Assembly (NCBI GenBank): GCA_022376925.1
Contig: JAIOJX010000003.1
Coordinates: 39,913,874 to 39,977,873, forward strand
Source: Tragulus kanchil
Taxonomy: Eukaryota > Chordata > Mammalia > Artiodactyla > Tragulidae
Reading direction: 5' to 3'
Length of the DNA stretch: 64,000 nucleotides
A program made the position numbers and the translations under genes. Position 1 is the first letter of the stretch, and the number at the start of each line of letters is the position of its first letter. The notes beneath the pieces were generated by a model. That model was not told the DNA's origin, searched no databases, and saw only the letters and a list, made by a program, of their open reading frames with translations. Below are positions 22,612-34,288 of the stretch, in pieces.

Positions 22612-23090
22612 TAGTTGTTCTTGTGTTATTCAGTCTCTCAGTCATGTCTGACTCTTTGTGATCCCATGGACTGCAGCACACTAGGCTCCTCTGTCCTACA
22701 CTATCTCAAGAGTTTGCTCAAATTCCTATCCATTGAATTGGTGATGTTATCCAGCCCTCTCATTCTCTTCCACCCCCTTCTCCTTTGCCTTCCATCTTTA
22801 CAAGCATCAGGATCTTTTTCCATGAGTTGACTGTTCCCCTCAGGCAGCCTTCTAGCATCAGTGTTTCCAGTGAATATTCAGGGTTGATTTCTTTTAGGAT
22901 TGATTGGTTTGATCTTCTCACAGTCCAAGGGACTCTCAAGAGTCTTCTCCAGCACCACAATTTGAAAGCATCATTTCTTTAGTGCTCAGCCTTCTTTATG
23001 GTCCAACTTTCATACCCATACTTGACTACTGGAAAAGAAAAATCAAAACAAGGCTTTGACTGTACGAACCTTTGTCAGCAAAGTGATGTT
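22612..23090 (-). mobile_element. BovB 3' end, minus strand
   Basis: Reverse complement of the BovB 3' region: CTCAGTCATGTCTGACTCTT, CAGTGAATATTCAGGGTTGA, CAGTCCAAGGGACTCTCAAG and TTGTCAGCAAAGTGATGTTC follow in order. Duplication 7 begins shortly after it at 23113. Confidence 0.92.
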
Positions 23091-23654
23091 CATATAAATA
23101 CATATCAATGATATGTAGCCCTGTTTACCTAATAGTTAAAAAGTGGAGATGGTTGTGTGTTCAAAAGTAATGCCCCAACCCCAGGTGTGCATTAAAGTAT
23201 GACATTCATAGAAGTATGCCATGCGTATCCTACACCTTACTGTTTTGAATATTTATATTTGCATATTGCATAGTGGCAGACTTCACAGCGTGGGGAAGAA
23301 ATCGTTCTAAGAATGGAAGTTGAGTTCAACCATAAATAAAATGCTGCTGGAATGAGTACAGGTTAAACATAAAAAGCAGAGTAACACTCAATCAAAAAGG
23401 AAACAAAACGACAGCCTGGAGATTATTTCCTGAATGAATTATAACTGGCTATTTGAAGAAGCCTCAAAAGACAGAGCTGTGTCTGAGTATCATTCAACTT
23501 GATATGGCTTCAGGGAAATAAAGACAAGGGATAAATTTGCTGGTCTGGCCTAATCGGCCCTTTCTGCTCTAAGAGCTCAGAGAGCAGAATGGCAGAGACA
23601 TTAAAATATGTACTGAGAAGTGTTTCTCGGAACTATGTAGTCAGTTGTTTTTGT

Positions 23655-23865
23655 TGGTGGTTGGTTAGTTGCTAAATTGCATCTGACTCTTTTTGATCCC
23701 ATAGACTGAAGATTGCCAGGCTCTTCTATCCATGGGATTTTCCAGGCAAGAATATTGTAGAGGGTTGCCATTTCCTTCTCCAGGACATCTTTCAGATCCA
23801 GGAATTGAAACTGCATTGCCTGCAATTCAGAGTCTTTACCCTTGAGCCACCTGGGAAGTCCTCCA
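23655..23865 (-). mobile_element. Bov-tA SINE
   Basis: Minus strand. AAATTGCATCTGACTCTTTT and CCATGGGATTTTCCAGGCAA mark the body. CTTTACCCTTGAGCCACCTG marks the head. Repeated at 24737-24949. Confidence 0.88.
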
Positions 23866-23894
23866 TTTTAAAATGACCCTTTAAAAATGTTCTA

Positions 23895-24075
23895 AGACAG
23901 TACCTCTTGAGCTATAAAACACATACAAGTTATCTGGAGATAGCATTAAGATGCTGATTCAGGTACAGTACCTCCAGGGTAAGGCCTGACTATTTGCCTT
24001 TCTATCAAATACTCGTGTGAAACCTTTGCTGCTCTTCCCAGAACTACGCATTGGATAATAAGAATCTAAGAGTCA
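23895..24075 (+). repeat. MER5A-like hAT DNA transposon remnant
   Basis: CAGTACCTCTTGAGCTATAA, TCTGGAGATAGCATTAAGAT, GCTGATTCAGGTACAGTACC and CTATTTGCCTTTCTATCAAA follow the MER5A order ('cacctggaggg..ctgattcagtaggtctg..tttgcatttctaac'). It is diverged. The same insertion appears at 24979-25157, and its right end appears again at 26272. Confidence 0.7.
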
Positions 24076-24736
24076 GAAAGTACAAATGATGGTATTTCCA
24101 ATGGACTTGGCCAGATTATAAAGGAACTCTCTGCTAATGCTTTTCCTAGTGACATAACAAAGCTAACTAATTTACATAGGACTAGAGGTCAGTAATGTAG
24201 CCCTGTTTACCTAATAGTTAAAAAGTGGAGATGGTTGTGTGTTCAAAAGTAATGCCCCAACCCCAGGTGTGCATTAAAGTATGACATTCATAGAAGTATG
24301 CCATGCGTATCCTACACCTTACTGTTTTGAATATTTATATTTGCATATTGCATAGTGGCAGACTTCACAGCGTGGGGAAGAAATCGTTCTAAGAATGGAA
24401 GTTGAGTTCAACCATAAATAAAATGCTGCTGGAATGAGTACAGGTTAAACATAAAAAGCAGAGTAACACTCAATCAAAAAGGAAACAAAACGACAGCCTG
24501 GAGATTATTTCCTGAATGAATTATAACTGGCTATTTGAAGAAGCCTCAAAAGACAGAGCTGTGTCTGAGTATCATTCAACTTGATATGGCTTCAGGGAAA
24601 TAAAGACAAGGGATAAATTTGCTGGTCTGGCCTAATCGGCCCTTTCTGCTCTAAGAGCTCAGAGAGCAGAATGGCAGAGACATTAAAATATGTACTGAGA
24701 AGTGTTTCTCGGAACTATGTAGTCAGTTGTTTTTGT

Positions 24737-24949
24737 TGGTGGTTGGTTAGTTGCTAAATTGCATCTGACTCTTTTTGATCCCATAGACTGAAGATTGCCA
24801 GGCTCTTCTATCCATGGGATTTTCCAGGCAAGAATATTGTAGAGGGTTGCCATTTCCTTCTCCAGGACATCTTTCAGATCCAGGAATTGAAACTGCATTG
24901 CCTGCAATTCAGAGTCTTTACCCTTGAGCCACCTGGGAAGTCCTCCATT
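24737..24949 (-). mobile_element. Bov-tA SINE (duplicate of 23655-23865)
   Basis: Same element at offset 1082-1084 through duplication 7. Confidence 0.88.
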
Positions 24950-25869
24950 TTTAAAAATGACCCTTTAAAAATGTTCTAAGACAGTACCTCTTGAGCTATA
25001 AAACACATACAAGTTATCTGGAGATAGCATTAAGATGCTGATTCAGGTACAGTACCTCCAGGGTAAGGCCTGACTATTTGCCTTTCTATCAAATACTCGT
25101 GTGAAACCTTTGCTGCTCTTCCCAGAACTACGCATTGGATAATAAGAATCTAAGAGTCAGAAAGTACAAATGATGGTATTTCCAATGGACTTGGCCAGAT
25201 TATAAAGGAACTCTCTGCTAATGCTTTTCCTAGTGACATAACAAAGCTAACTAATTTACATAGGACTAGAGGTCAGTAATGAAATTTCGGAAATATTTTA
25301 GGGGACATTAAAATCAGTGGACATAAAAATACATTTTACAATGGAAAGGAAAATTTCCGGAATAGAAACTATTAAATGAATTATAAATAAATATGCTATA
25401 GAGAATAAATATCAGAAAATAAATCGCATATCAAGGAAATATGTTACCAAAGTGATATTACAAGGATTGATAGGCTTGGAATGTGATTTTAGGCTACAAA
25501 TAAAATTGTCTTTTCTGAACAGCGATTAAGAGAGTGGGTACATAGGTAAAATATTTATTAAACCATTTCTCTCCACAAAACATATAGTGAAATGTAAATC
25601 AGTGTGCATATATTTAATGTCTCACTTATTAGTTGTAAAGTAGAACATAACTACTGTCATTATGTAGTCTATCAAGTATGCAGAGACCTTTCTTTTCAGT
25701 TCTGTGAACCTGTCATTAACTTTCTAGAGACCTAGGTTTTTGTTTGCGTACTTGTTAAGGTACGAAAGCCAAAACAGTGAATGCCGATAGAAGATTCAGG
25801 TGACAAACTAGAATCTGAGCCTATTTAAGTCCAACTGAAAAACTTTTCATTTATTTGTTTTTTGAAATT

Positions 25870-26255
25870 TCTTCTATTTCTTTTTTATTTTTAATTGGAA
25901 GATCATTGCTTTACAATAAAGTGTTGATTGCTGCCATACAGTAGTGTGAATCAGCTATAAGTGTACATACATCCTCTTCCTTTTGAGCCTCCCTCCCACC
26001 TCCCATCCCATTTTACCCCTCTAGGTGGTCACAGAGCACCAGACTGAGCTCCATGTGTTACATAGCAGTTTCTCACTAGGTATCTATATTATGTGTGGTA
26101 AAGTATACATTTCACTACTACTCTCTCAATTTGTTCCATACTCTCCGTCCCCCCACTGGATGTGCAAGTTCATTCTCTACCTCTGTGTCTCTATTCCTTC
26201 CCTGCAAATAGATTCATCAGTACCATTTTCCTAGATTACAGACTTGTTTTTCTCT
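25870..26255 (-). mobile_element. L1 3' UTR fragment
   Basis: Reverse complement of a ruminant L1 3' end: AGATCATTGCTTTACAATAA, GTGTGAATCAGCTATAAGTG, CCCTCTAGGTGGTCACAGAG and CTCTATTCCTTCCCTGCAAA. Repeated at 27042-27427. Confidence 0.85.
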
Positions 26256-27041
26256 AGTTTCCCATCAATACTGTGAAACCTTTGCTGCTCTTCCCAGAAC
26301 TACGCATTGGATAATAAGAATCTAAGAGTCAGAAAGTACAAATGATGGTATTTCCAATGGACTTGGCCAGATTATAAAGGAACTCTCTGCTAATGCTTTT
26401 CCTAGTGACATAACAAAGCTAACTAATTTACATAGGACTAGAGGTCAGTAATGAAATTTCGGAAATATTTTAGGGGACATTAAAATCAGTGGACATAAAA
26501 ATACATTTTACAATGGAAAGGAAAATTTCCGGAATAGAAACTATTAAATGAATTATAAATAAATATGCTATAGAGAATAAATATCAGAAAATAAATCGCA
26601 TATCAAGGAAATATGTTACCAAAGTGATATTACAAGGATTGATAGGCTTGGAATGTGATTTTAGGCTACAAATAAAATTGTCTTTTCTGAACAGCGATTA
26701 AGAGAGTGGGTACATAGGTAAAATATTTATTAAACCATTTCTCTCCACAAAACATATAGTGAAATGTAAATCAGTGTGCATATATTTAATGTCTCACTTA
26801 TTAGTTGTAAAGTAGAACATAACTACTGTCATTATGTAGTCTATCAAGTATGCAGAGACCTTTCTTTTCAGTTCTGTGAACCTGTCATTAACTTTCTAGA
26901 GACCTAGGTTTTTGTTTGCGTACTTGTTAAGGTACGAAAGCCAAAACAGTGAATGCCGATAGAAGATTCAGGTGACAAACTAGAATCTGAGCCTATTTAA
27001 GTCCAACTGAAAAACTTTTCATTTATTTGTTTTTTGAAATT

Positions 27042-27427
27042 TCTTCTATTTCTTTTTTATTTTTAATTGGAAGATCATTGCTTTACAATAAAGTGTTGAT
27101 TGCTGCCATACAGTAGTGTGAATCAGCTATAAGTGTACATACATCCTCTTCCTTTTGAGCCTCCCTCCCACCTCCCATCCCATTTTACCCCTCTAGGTGG
27201 TCACAGAGCACCAGACTGAGCTCCATGTGTTACATAGCAGTTTCTCACTAGGTATCTATATTATGTGTGGTAAAGTATACATTTCACTACTACTCTCTCA
27301 ATTTGTTCCATACTCTCCGTCCCCCCACTGGATGTGCAAGTTCATTCTCTACCTCTGTGTCTCTATTCCTTCCCTGCAAATAGATTCATCAGTACCATTT
27401 TCCTAGATTACAGACTTGTTTTTCTCT
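27042..27427 (-). mobile_element. L1 3' UTR fragment (duplicate of 25870-26255)
   Basis: Same sequence at offset 1172. Confidence 0.85.
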
Positions 27428-28344
27428 GAAAGACTTTTTTTAAATCAAACGTTTATAACATTAAAAAATCATTAGTTGTTTTTACATGATCCTCAATTAA
27501 TTCAATAAATATTGGCTTAGGTTCTACTAAATGCCAGGAATTCTACTAGACATGGAACAGAAAGTTACCCTAGTATCAGTGATCACCCTCACAGTAAATT
27601 CTGTGCCTAGCTCTCTCATCTTGATTTATTAAAATCAAGATGACATACCTTTTGTCTCAAAACACATTCCCTATGATTAGAGTTATATAAAAATATGCAC
27701 AACTGAGATGGCTTGGAGCTTGCCAAGTCATACAAAGCAAGTTATGCAAACAGCATACAATCTGTAATATGGAATTTCTATGAGTTTTTTGGGGAAATGT
27801 CATAGATATGATTGAAAGGTGCTATGAAGAAGAAAGATAAGTCAATTTTCCCCAACTCCTATTTTATTTTGAATGAGCTTCTTCTGCCTTCATGTGTAGG
27901 AGATTTCTTAATGCTCTGTGATTATCTGATCTGGGTGAGGAGGAGAGCTGAAATGTCATCTTGTATTCTGGAGTTTTCCCTATAATATATTATTATGAAG
28001 TTTTCCTTTAAAGAGAGATACAAGCTTTAGTATATATGCTAGGTAATAAAATAAATATCTGCACGGTAATATATTTTTCTATTTTATTTTTAAATTTACC
28101 AAGAGAGAGATCTGGCATAGTGAGCAGGACATGACCAGAGAAATAGTTCATAAAAAATGGTTCCTCTTGATCGTGAGATCAAGCAGGTGAATCACTGATT
28201 TTTAGACATCCTTCCACTGTCTACCCTCCTTCCCCCTACCCAGGCTCTTCCAAGAAGTTCTTAAATAAGCCTGGAGGGTTTGGAGGTGTACGTGTATCTG
28301 ATATGAAGCATGGTGGATGTGGGAGAACAAATATTTAAACTGTG
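27428..28344. other. Unique DNA with short L2-like patch and a hairpin
   Basis: ATTCAATAAATATTGGCTTA at about 27500, followed by TACTAAATGCCAGGAATTC, resembles an L2 end. A perfect 11-base stem with a 4-base loop lies at 27617-27642. No gene seen. Confidence 0.5.
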
Positions 28345-28921
28345 TGTGCGTGTGTGCTCAGTTACTCAGTTGTGTCCAACTCTTGTGACTCTTGGGCTGT
28401 AGCCCACCAGACTCCTCTGTCCATGGAATTTTCCAGGCAAGAATACTGTAGTGGATTGACATTTCCTTCTCCAGGGGATCTTCCCAATGCAGCAATTGAA
28501 GCCATGTCTTTCTCTCTCTTTTTTTTTTTTTTTTATTTGCTGACTGACTTATTATAACTTATATGAAAGCATAAGTGAAATAGTTTAAATTAAGAAAATT
28601 CCATTCTCTACTATTAAAGCTAAAATTAATAAAACAAAACAATATTTTGACTGAAAGAAAACTTCCCAGAAAGAGACAACAAGTAACTTTGATGGTGAAA
28701 CTTGAATTCAAGAGAGTGACAGAAATCTTTTTTTAAAATTTTTGCAGAATTGTATTGTTTACTGCCACACATCAACTTGAATCGGCCATAGGTTTACATA
28801 TGCCCACTTCTTGAAGTTTCCTCCCATCTCCCACGCCTCTAGGTTCTATAAGAACCCATGTCTCTTGCATCTTCTACATTGGAAGGTGGGTTCTTTATCA
28901 CTGAGGCACCTGGGAAGCCCC
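28345..28921 (-). mobile_element. Bov-tA SINE split by an L1 insertion
   Basis: The BovA body runs 28345-28509 (CAGTTGTGTCCAACTCTTGT, GGCAAGAATACTGTAGTGGA, AGGGGATCTTCCCAATGCAG). The missing tRNA-like head resumes at 28852-28921 (GAACCCATGTCTCTTGCATC, TTTATCACTGAGGCACCTGG). The bases between them are an L1-derived insertion flanked by GAAGCCATGTCT at 28498-28509 and GAACCCATGTCT at 28852-28863, read as its target-site duplication. Confidence 0.8.
28510..28851 (-). mobile_element. 5'-truncated L1 with possible 3' transduction
   Basis: Read on the minus strand, a short L1 3' UTR piece (28735-28845, with CTGCCACACATCAACTTGAA and CGGCCATAGGTTTACATATG on plus) ends at a short A-run near 28727. 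It is followed by about 190 bases that I do not recognise (28535-28726) and then a 16-base poly-A, seen here as poly-T at 28519-28534. Two A-runs with extra sequence between them are the pattern of L1 read-through into flanking DNA. Confidence 0.6.
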
Positions 28922-29238
28922 TCAAACAACATGGCTGCCCTTAAAGATCATGTCACCAACCCCCAAAATAGGAGTATGGAACAAAGATAGTTTATCCTGT
29001 GCTTCTTGATTTATCTCCTTGTCATCTATTGCTGGGACATCTTCCTTAGTAAGAAGGAAAAACAGATTCTGGGGGAAGTTAATCTTGGCAATGGCTACAT
29101 GTATGGTTTCTATTCTTCTTGGAGAGTCATAAGCATATCATGGTATTAAAGGTTCAGAGAAGCTTATAGTAAAGGAGACAGTTAACTCTGATTAAGCCAA
29201 AAATATCCTGAATTCATTTAATTATTTGTAACCACCCC
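28922..29238. other. Unique DNA, no gene seen
   Basis: About 317 bases with nothing recognised. Confidence 0.5.
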
Positions 29239-29452
29239 TTGGGCCTTCCCCAGTGGTTCGGTGATAAAGAATCTGCCTGCATTGCAGGAAATGTGGGTTC
29301 CATCCCTGAGTCAGGAAGATGCCCTTGAGAAGGACATGCAACCACTCTCGTATTTTTACCTGAGAAATCTCATGGACAAAGGGACTGGGCAGGCTCCAGT
29401 CCATGGGCCATGAAAGAGCTGTACACGACTTAGCGACTAAACAACAATCATC
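29239..29452 (+). mobile_element. Bov-tA SINE
   Basis: Head TTGGGCCTTCCCCAGTGGTT and GGGTTCCATCCCTGAGTCAG. The body is diverged (TCGTATTTTTACCTGAGAAA), and the tail is ACACGACTTAGCGACTAAAC. Confidence 0.88.
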
Positions 29453-29776
29453 ACTCTGCTGGTAATAATATCTGCAACTTGCTCTGGGAAACACACTTTA
29501 TTAGCCTAGGCTGACTACCCTAGAAATTTACTTAAAGATAATGTCATTTAATGTCAATAGAAAGATAAGTAGAACTATATATGTGTATGTGAGCGAAAGA
29601 AAAAGGTTGAAAGAGAGAGAGAGAGTGAGTTAGTTTCAGGGACTTGTTAACAGCAGACTTGTGTATGCCATCCTGTCTCATTTGTCTGTAATTTTGAACA
29701 ATTATATCTATTTTTTTAATGAGATTGGCTATTAAAAATGCCCTGATCAACATAGTTATGAATATGAGTAGAGTAA
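29453..29776. other. Unique DNA with a GA run
   Basis: No gene. A GA dinucleotide run lies at about 29612-29625. Confidence 0.5.
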
Positions 29777-29789
29777 AGACTAAGAAATT

Positions 29790-30058
29790 GGGGCTTCTCT
29801 GGTGGTCCAGTGGATAAAGAGTCCGTCCTGCAGTGCAAGGGGCACCAGTTCAATCCCTGGCCCAGGAAGATCCCATATGTGGCAGAGCGGCTGGACCGAT
29901 GCATCCAGTTATGAGCCAGTGCTCTGGAGCACATGCGCCCGGAGCCAGTGCTCAGCAAGAGGCCACTGCAATGGAAGGCACACACAAGCCAAGGCATAAA
30001 GATGGATGAAAAATGAATGAACAGAAAATCAATAAAGAGAAGCCAAAATGTAAAAAAA
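29790..30058 (+). mobile_element. CHR-like tRNA-derived SINE with TSD
   Basis: Head GGGGCTTCTCTGGTGGTCCA, then AGTTCAATCCCTGGCCCAGG and a GGAGCACATGCGCCCGGAGC body. It ends in an A-rich tail at 30050-30058. A 13-base target-site duplication, AGACTAAGAAATT, is at 29777-29789 and 30059-30071. Duplication 9 starts inside the element at 29960, so its 3' part recurs at 31058. Confidence 0.92.
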
Positions 30059-32169
30059 AGACTAAGAAATTATTGCCATTGTCCAGACAAAAGGAAACTT
30101 TTCTCAAATGGCAAATATGAACAAAAGAAGTTTTTGAAATTGTTTTCTGTGAATTTTCACTTTTGAAAACATGCTATACAGTTTAACTTATCAATAACAT
30201 GGCCTCTAATTATTTATATTTAAGTCATGACAATTGATTTGAAATAGAACCCAGAGACAAGTTTATTTTTTTTCCAAATATATCTTTCAAAGCATTAGAA
30301 CAATTTAGGATGATGTATCAGTAAGCTAGCACATTAATGAATGTGCTGGAGATTTTTCTTTTTCAAGAAATGAATTGTCACATATTTATGATGAATTCAA
30401 TGCTTATAGTCATTTAGAAAATCTCTAATAGCACAGCATGACCATTTAACCTATTTAGTTCACAGGAACCTCGATTTTTGGATTTGTTTAACAGCAGCAA
30501 GTGACTTTATCTAACTTCAGCATCATATTATGACCTATTTAGGGAGAGACAGGTAAAGAGTATTAAAGTACTTAATGAAATAATATGTAAGCACCTGAAT
30601 CCAGGTACTCAGGAGAGAGCTGATAAAGTGGGTCTGAGCATCTCACAAGCAAGTGACACATTTTACCTACAGTCACCTCTCAATATTATCTTGTGTTATT
30701 ATTTTTTAAGTTTTATTTTCATTATTAGGACTTAGTAAGCTCTTCAAATGGTGGGAACTAGCAATTTGCTTTGGGAACCACTCCGGCAGAATCAGGTTGT
30801 TACTATTCTTATAATGATGGTCCAGTTCTTAGACATGCATCTGATCATCTTAGAACCAACACACTGAAAATTAAACATCTGGTAACTAAAGACAATGTAA
30901 CTCTCTAGCTGTCAGGCCCTATTACCTCTTACCTCAGCAGCCGTTCTGTGAGTCTGTTTACAGGAGAGAACAATGCACCTCTCACTGTACATGACATGCT
31001 CAATCTAGGAAAGTAACACTCTGTTTTAAAAAAAAGTTTCCCTTTATTAAAGACTGTAGGCCACTGCAATGGAAGGCACACACAAGCCAAGGCATAAAGA
31101 TGGATGAAAAATGAATGAACAGAAAATCAATAAAGAGAAGCCAAAATGTAAAAAAAAGACTAAGAAATTATTGCCATTGTCCAGACAAAAGGAAACTTTT
31201 CTCAAATGGCAAATATGAACAAAAGAAGTTTTTGAAATTGTTTTCTGTGAATTTTCACTTTTGAAAACATGCTATACAGTTTAACTTATCAATAACATGG
31301 CCTCTAATTATTTATATTTAAGTCATGACAATTGATTTGAAATAGAACCCAGAGACAAGTTTATTTTTTTTCCAAATATATCTTTCAAAGCATTAGAACA
31401 ATTTAGGATGATGTATCAGTAAGCTAGCACATTAATGAATGTGCTGGAGATTTTTCTTTTTCAAGAAATGAATTGTCACATATTTATGATGAATTCAATG
31501 CTTATAGTCATTTAGAAAATCTCTAATAGCACAGCATGACCATTTAACCTATTTAGTTCACAGGAACCTCGATTTTTGGATTTGTTTAACAGCAGCAAGT
31601 GACTTTATCTAACTTCAGCATCATATTATGACCTATTTAGGAGAGACAGGTAAAGAGTATTAAAGTACTTAATGAAATAATATGTAAGCACCTGAATCCA
31701 GGTACTCAGGAGAGAGCTGATAAAGTGGGTCTGAGCATCTCACAAGCAAGTGACACATTTTACCTACAGTCACCTCTCAATATTATCTTGTGTTATTATT
31801 TTTTAAGTTTTATTTTCATTATTAGGACTTAGTAAGCTCTTCAAATGGTGGGAACTAGCAATTTGCTTTGGGAACCACTCCGGCAGAATCAGGTTGTTAC
31901 TATTCTTATAATGATGGTCCAGTTCTTAGACATGCATCTGATCATCTTAGAACCAACACACTGAAAATTAAACATCTGGTAACTAAAGACAATGTAACTC
32001 TCTAGCTGTCAGGCCCTATTACCTCTTACCTCAGCAGCCGTTCTGTGAGTCTGTTTACAGGAGAGAACAATGCACCTCTCACTGTACATGACATGCTCAA
32101 TCTAGGAAAGTAACACTCTGTTTAAAATATATTAAAAGACTTGAGTTTCCCTTTATTAAAGACTGTAGG
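29960..32169 (+). repeat. Tandem duplication 9 (offset 1098)
   Basis: Copy 1 is 29960-31057 and copy 2 is 31058-32169. Both start AGGCCACTGCAATGGAAGGC. TTAGGGAGAGAC at 30538 is TTAGGAGAGAC in copy 2. The end of copy 1 (31021-31042) is a shortened form of copy 2 (32118-32150): CTGTTTTAAAAAAAAG replaces CTGTTTAAAATATATTAAAAG and following bases. Confidence 0.95.
30072..31020. other. Unique DNA inside duplication 9
   Basis: No recognised repeat or gene in about 950 bases. It is repeated in 31170-32117. Confidence 0.5.
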
Positions 32170-32640
32170 ATACTACAGATGGTTGTATCTTCTGTCTAAA
32201 CCCCAGGGTTAAAGAGAAACTCAGTGACGACCTTGCAGCCTCCTGAAGGAATCCTTGCTGTATATCGGCAGAAACCAGCTTAGGTTCCTACTCTCCCCAG
32301 AGATATGTCACCTCTCTAGAATTCATTCTAGGAACCCATTCAAAAGAAATCCTTACTGCATACAATACACTGGAATACTGTGTGCTGCTCATTAGAACAT
32401 TACAGCTGTGTATGCGGGGTGTGGCGGTTGCCTTTTTAGTATAATTTTTGTTTTATATTATTCTCTCATGATACCTTTTTCTTATGAGATATTTGTATAA
32501 TGCATGACTAAAGCTTATGGCTCTTTTCAGTTAATAATAAAGAATAGTTTTTATGGAAACTGAATAACATCTACTTAAAGATGTTTGCACCACAAAGAAG
32601 GAAGTTTTTAAATCTCCAACATATATATGATGAAAATGCA
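32170..32640. other. Unique DNA, no gene seen
   Basis: About 470 bases without recognised features. Confidence 0.5.
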
Positions 32641-32644
32641 ATAT

Positions 32645-32853
32645 GTATGCTCAGTCGCTTCAGTCGCGTCTGACTCTGTGCGACCCTATGCACTGTAACT
32701 GCCAGGCTCCTCTGTCCATGGGATTCTCCAGGCAAGAATATGGGAGTTGGTTGCCATTTCCTCTTGCAGGGCATCTTCCCAACCCAGGGATCAAAACCAT
32801 GTCTCTGCGTTTGCACGTGCATTCTTTACCACTAGCACCACCTGGGAAGCCCC
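32645..32853 (-). mobile_element. Bov-tA SINE
   Basis: Minus strand: CAGTCGCTTCAGTCGCGTCT, GACTCTGTGCGACCCTATGC, GGATTCTCCAGGCAAGAATA and CACCACCTGGGAAGCCCC. Its right part recurs at 33790-33939. Confidence 0.9.
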
Positions 32854-32869
32854 ATGATGCATATGTTTG

Positions 32870-32935
32870 TATGTACATATATAAATGTACATATATTTTT
32901 TATTTGTGTGTGTGTATGTACATATGCACATACAT
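32870..32935 (+). repeat. TG/TA-rich simple repeat
   Basis: Mixed GTATGTACATAT and GTGTGTGTGT stretch after the Bov-tA. Repeated at 33955-34020. Confidence 0.7.
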
Positions 32936-33202
32936 TAAAAAAAATTGTTTTGGCCTCTTTTCATTGATTTTCCATTCATTCACTTTCATCCATCTTCATT
33001 CTTTGGCCTGTGTGGGCCTCCCATCACAGTGGCCTCTCCCATTGCAGAGCACTGGCTCTGGGCACATGTGCTCCAGAGTACTGGCTCCTAATTGGACACA
33101 CCGGTCAGCCGCTTCTCAGCATGTGGGATCTTCCCAAGCCAGGGGCTGAACCGGTGCCCTTGCACTGCAAGACGGACTCCCCACTGGACCACCAGGAAAG
33201 TC
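32936..33202 (-). mobile_element. CHR-like tRNA-derived SINE
   Basis: A-rich/T-rich tail at left and head at right (minus GGACTTTCCTGGTGGTCCAG). Target-site duplication TGCACATACAT at 32925-32935 and TGCACATGCAT at 33203-33213. Repeated at 34021-34288. Confidence 0.88.
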
Positions 33203-33214
33203 CTGCACATGCAT

Positions 33215-33762
33215 CTTGATGGATATCAAAGTGATGAAAATGTCCTTTCCTGTATTAAAGGTGACACTGGTTAGTCTGCTGTCAAGTTGCAGTTGAAGAC
33301 ACAAAGCCATTAATTTGTTTGTGTTCCCTACAGCATATGCATCTACTCTTAAAAAACAACTAAGCCACAATTTTAATTGTGTCTATGTGAAGTGAAACAT
33401 GTTTTGTCACCTCGAATGCTATAATTTATTGTTATATAGTAGTCAGTTATTTGTACTCTGACCTGTTGAGTGGTACACTCTAGTCATATTTGCAAGATGG
33501 TATATTGGCACCTCCCCAGAAATGGAAATTGTAGTGTTGCCCTTTGCTCCTATGCTGTGCCCATGAAACCAAGGAAGGACCAGTGGCCTTACCCTTGGTA
33601 GCAGCCTGAGAGGTGAAGAGAAGAGCTATGTATTTAAAGTACACAATTTAACACACATAATTGTTGGCTTCAGGCACCACTGAAAATAAATTTCCCAAAT
33701 GACCATCAAAAGTCAGTGTAATTGAGGGATGGGGGAGAATGTCAGATGGCAATGGGACATCC
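33215..33762. other. Unique DNA inside duplication 10
   Basis: No recognised features. It is repeated at about 34301-34848. Confidence 0.5.
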
Positions 33763-33789
33763 AAATGTTTTTTAGTGTATATTATAACT

Positions 33790-33939
33790 GGCTCCTCTGT
33801 CCATGAGATTTCCCAAGCAAGAATATGGGAGTTGGTTGCCATTTCCTCTTGCAGGGCATCTTCCCAACCCAGGGATCAAAACCATGTCTCTGCGTTTGCA
33901 CGTGCATTCTTTACCACTAGCACCACCTGGGAAGCCCCA
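33790..33939 (-). mobile_element. Truncated Bov-tA SINE (duplicate of 32705-32853)
   Basis: Second copy of the right part of the Bov-tA at 32645. It is cut at the junction of duplication 10. Confidence 0.85.
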
Positions 33940-34020
33940 TGATGCATATGTTTGTATGTACATATATAAATGTACATATATTTTTTATTTGTGTGTGTGT
34001 ATGTACATATGCACATACAT

Positions 34021-34288
34021 TAAAAAAAATTGTTTTGGCCTCTTTTCATTGATTTTCCATTCATTCACTTTCATCCATCTTCATTCTTTGGCCTGTGTGG
34101 GCCTCCCATCACAGTGGCCTCTCCCATTGCAGAGCACTGGCTCTGGGCACATGTGCTCCAGAGTACTGGCTCCTAATTGGACACACCGGTCAGCCGCTTC
34201 TCAGCATGTGGGATCTTCCCAAGCCAGGGGCTGAACCGGTGCCCCTTGCACTGCAAGACGGACTCCCCACTGGACCACCAGGAAAGTC
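34021..34288 (-). mobile_element. CHR-like SINE (duplicate of 32936-33202)
   Basis: Same element through duplication 10, one base longer in a C run. Confidence 0.88.

Larger units (their letters stand above)
23113..25281 (+). repeat. Tandem duplication 7 (offset 1082, then 1084)
   Basis: Copy 1 is 23113-24194 and copy 2 is 24195-25281. The start is ATGTAGCCCTGTTTACC, and the end is GACTAGAGGTCAGTAATG. The indels are homopolymer ones: CCATTTTAAAATGACC against CCATTTTTAAAAATGACC at about 23870 and 24950. ATG is shared at the join. Confidence 0.95.
25100..27427 (+). repeat. Tandem duplication 8 (offset 1172), overlapping duplication 7
   Basis: Copy 1 is 25100-26255 and copy 2 is 26272-27427. 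The start is TGTGAAACCTTTGCTGC, and the end is GACTTGTTTTTCTCT. The 16 bases at 26256-26271 are a shortened form of the sequence before 25100 (TTTCCCATCAATAC against TTTCTATCAAATACTCG). Because it overlaps duplication 7, segments 24016-24194, 25100-25281 and 26272-26453 are three copies. Confidence 0.95.

Noticed and set aside
32643..33149. 168-codon open frame on +
   Set aside because: It spans a Bov-tA, a TG/TA repeat and a CHR-like SINE in antisense, and it is repeated by duplication 10.
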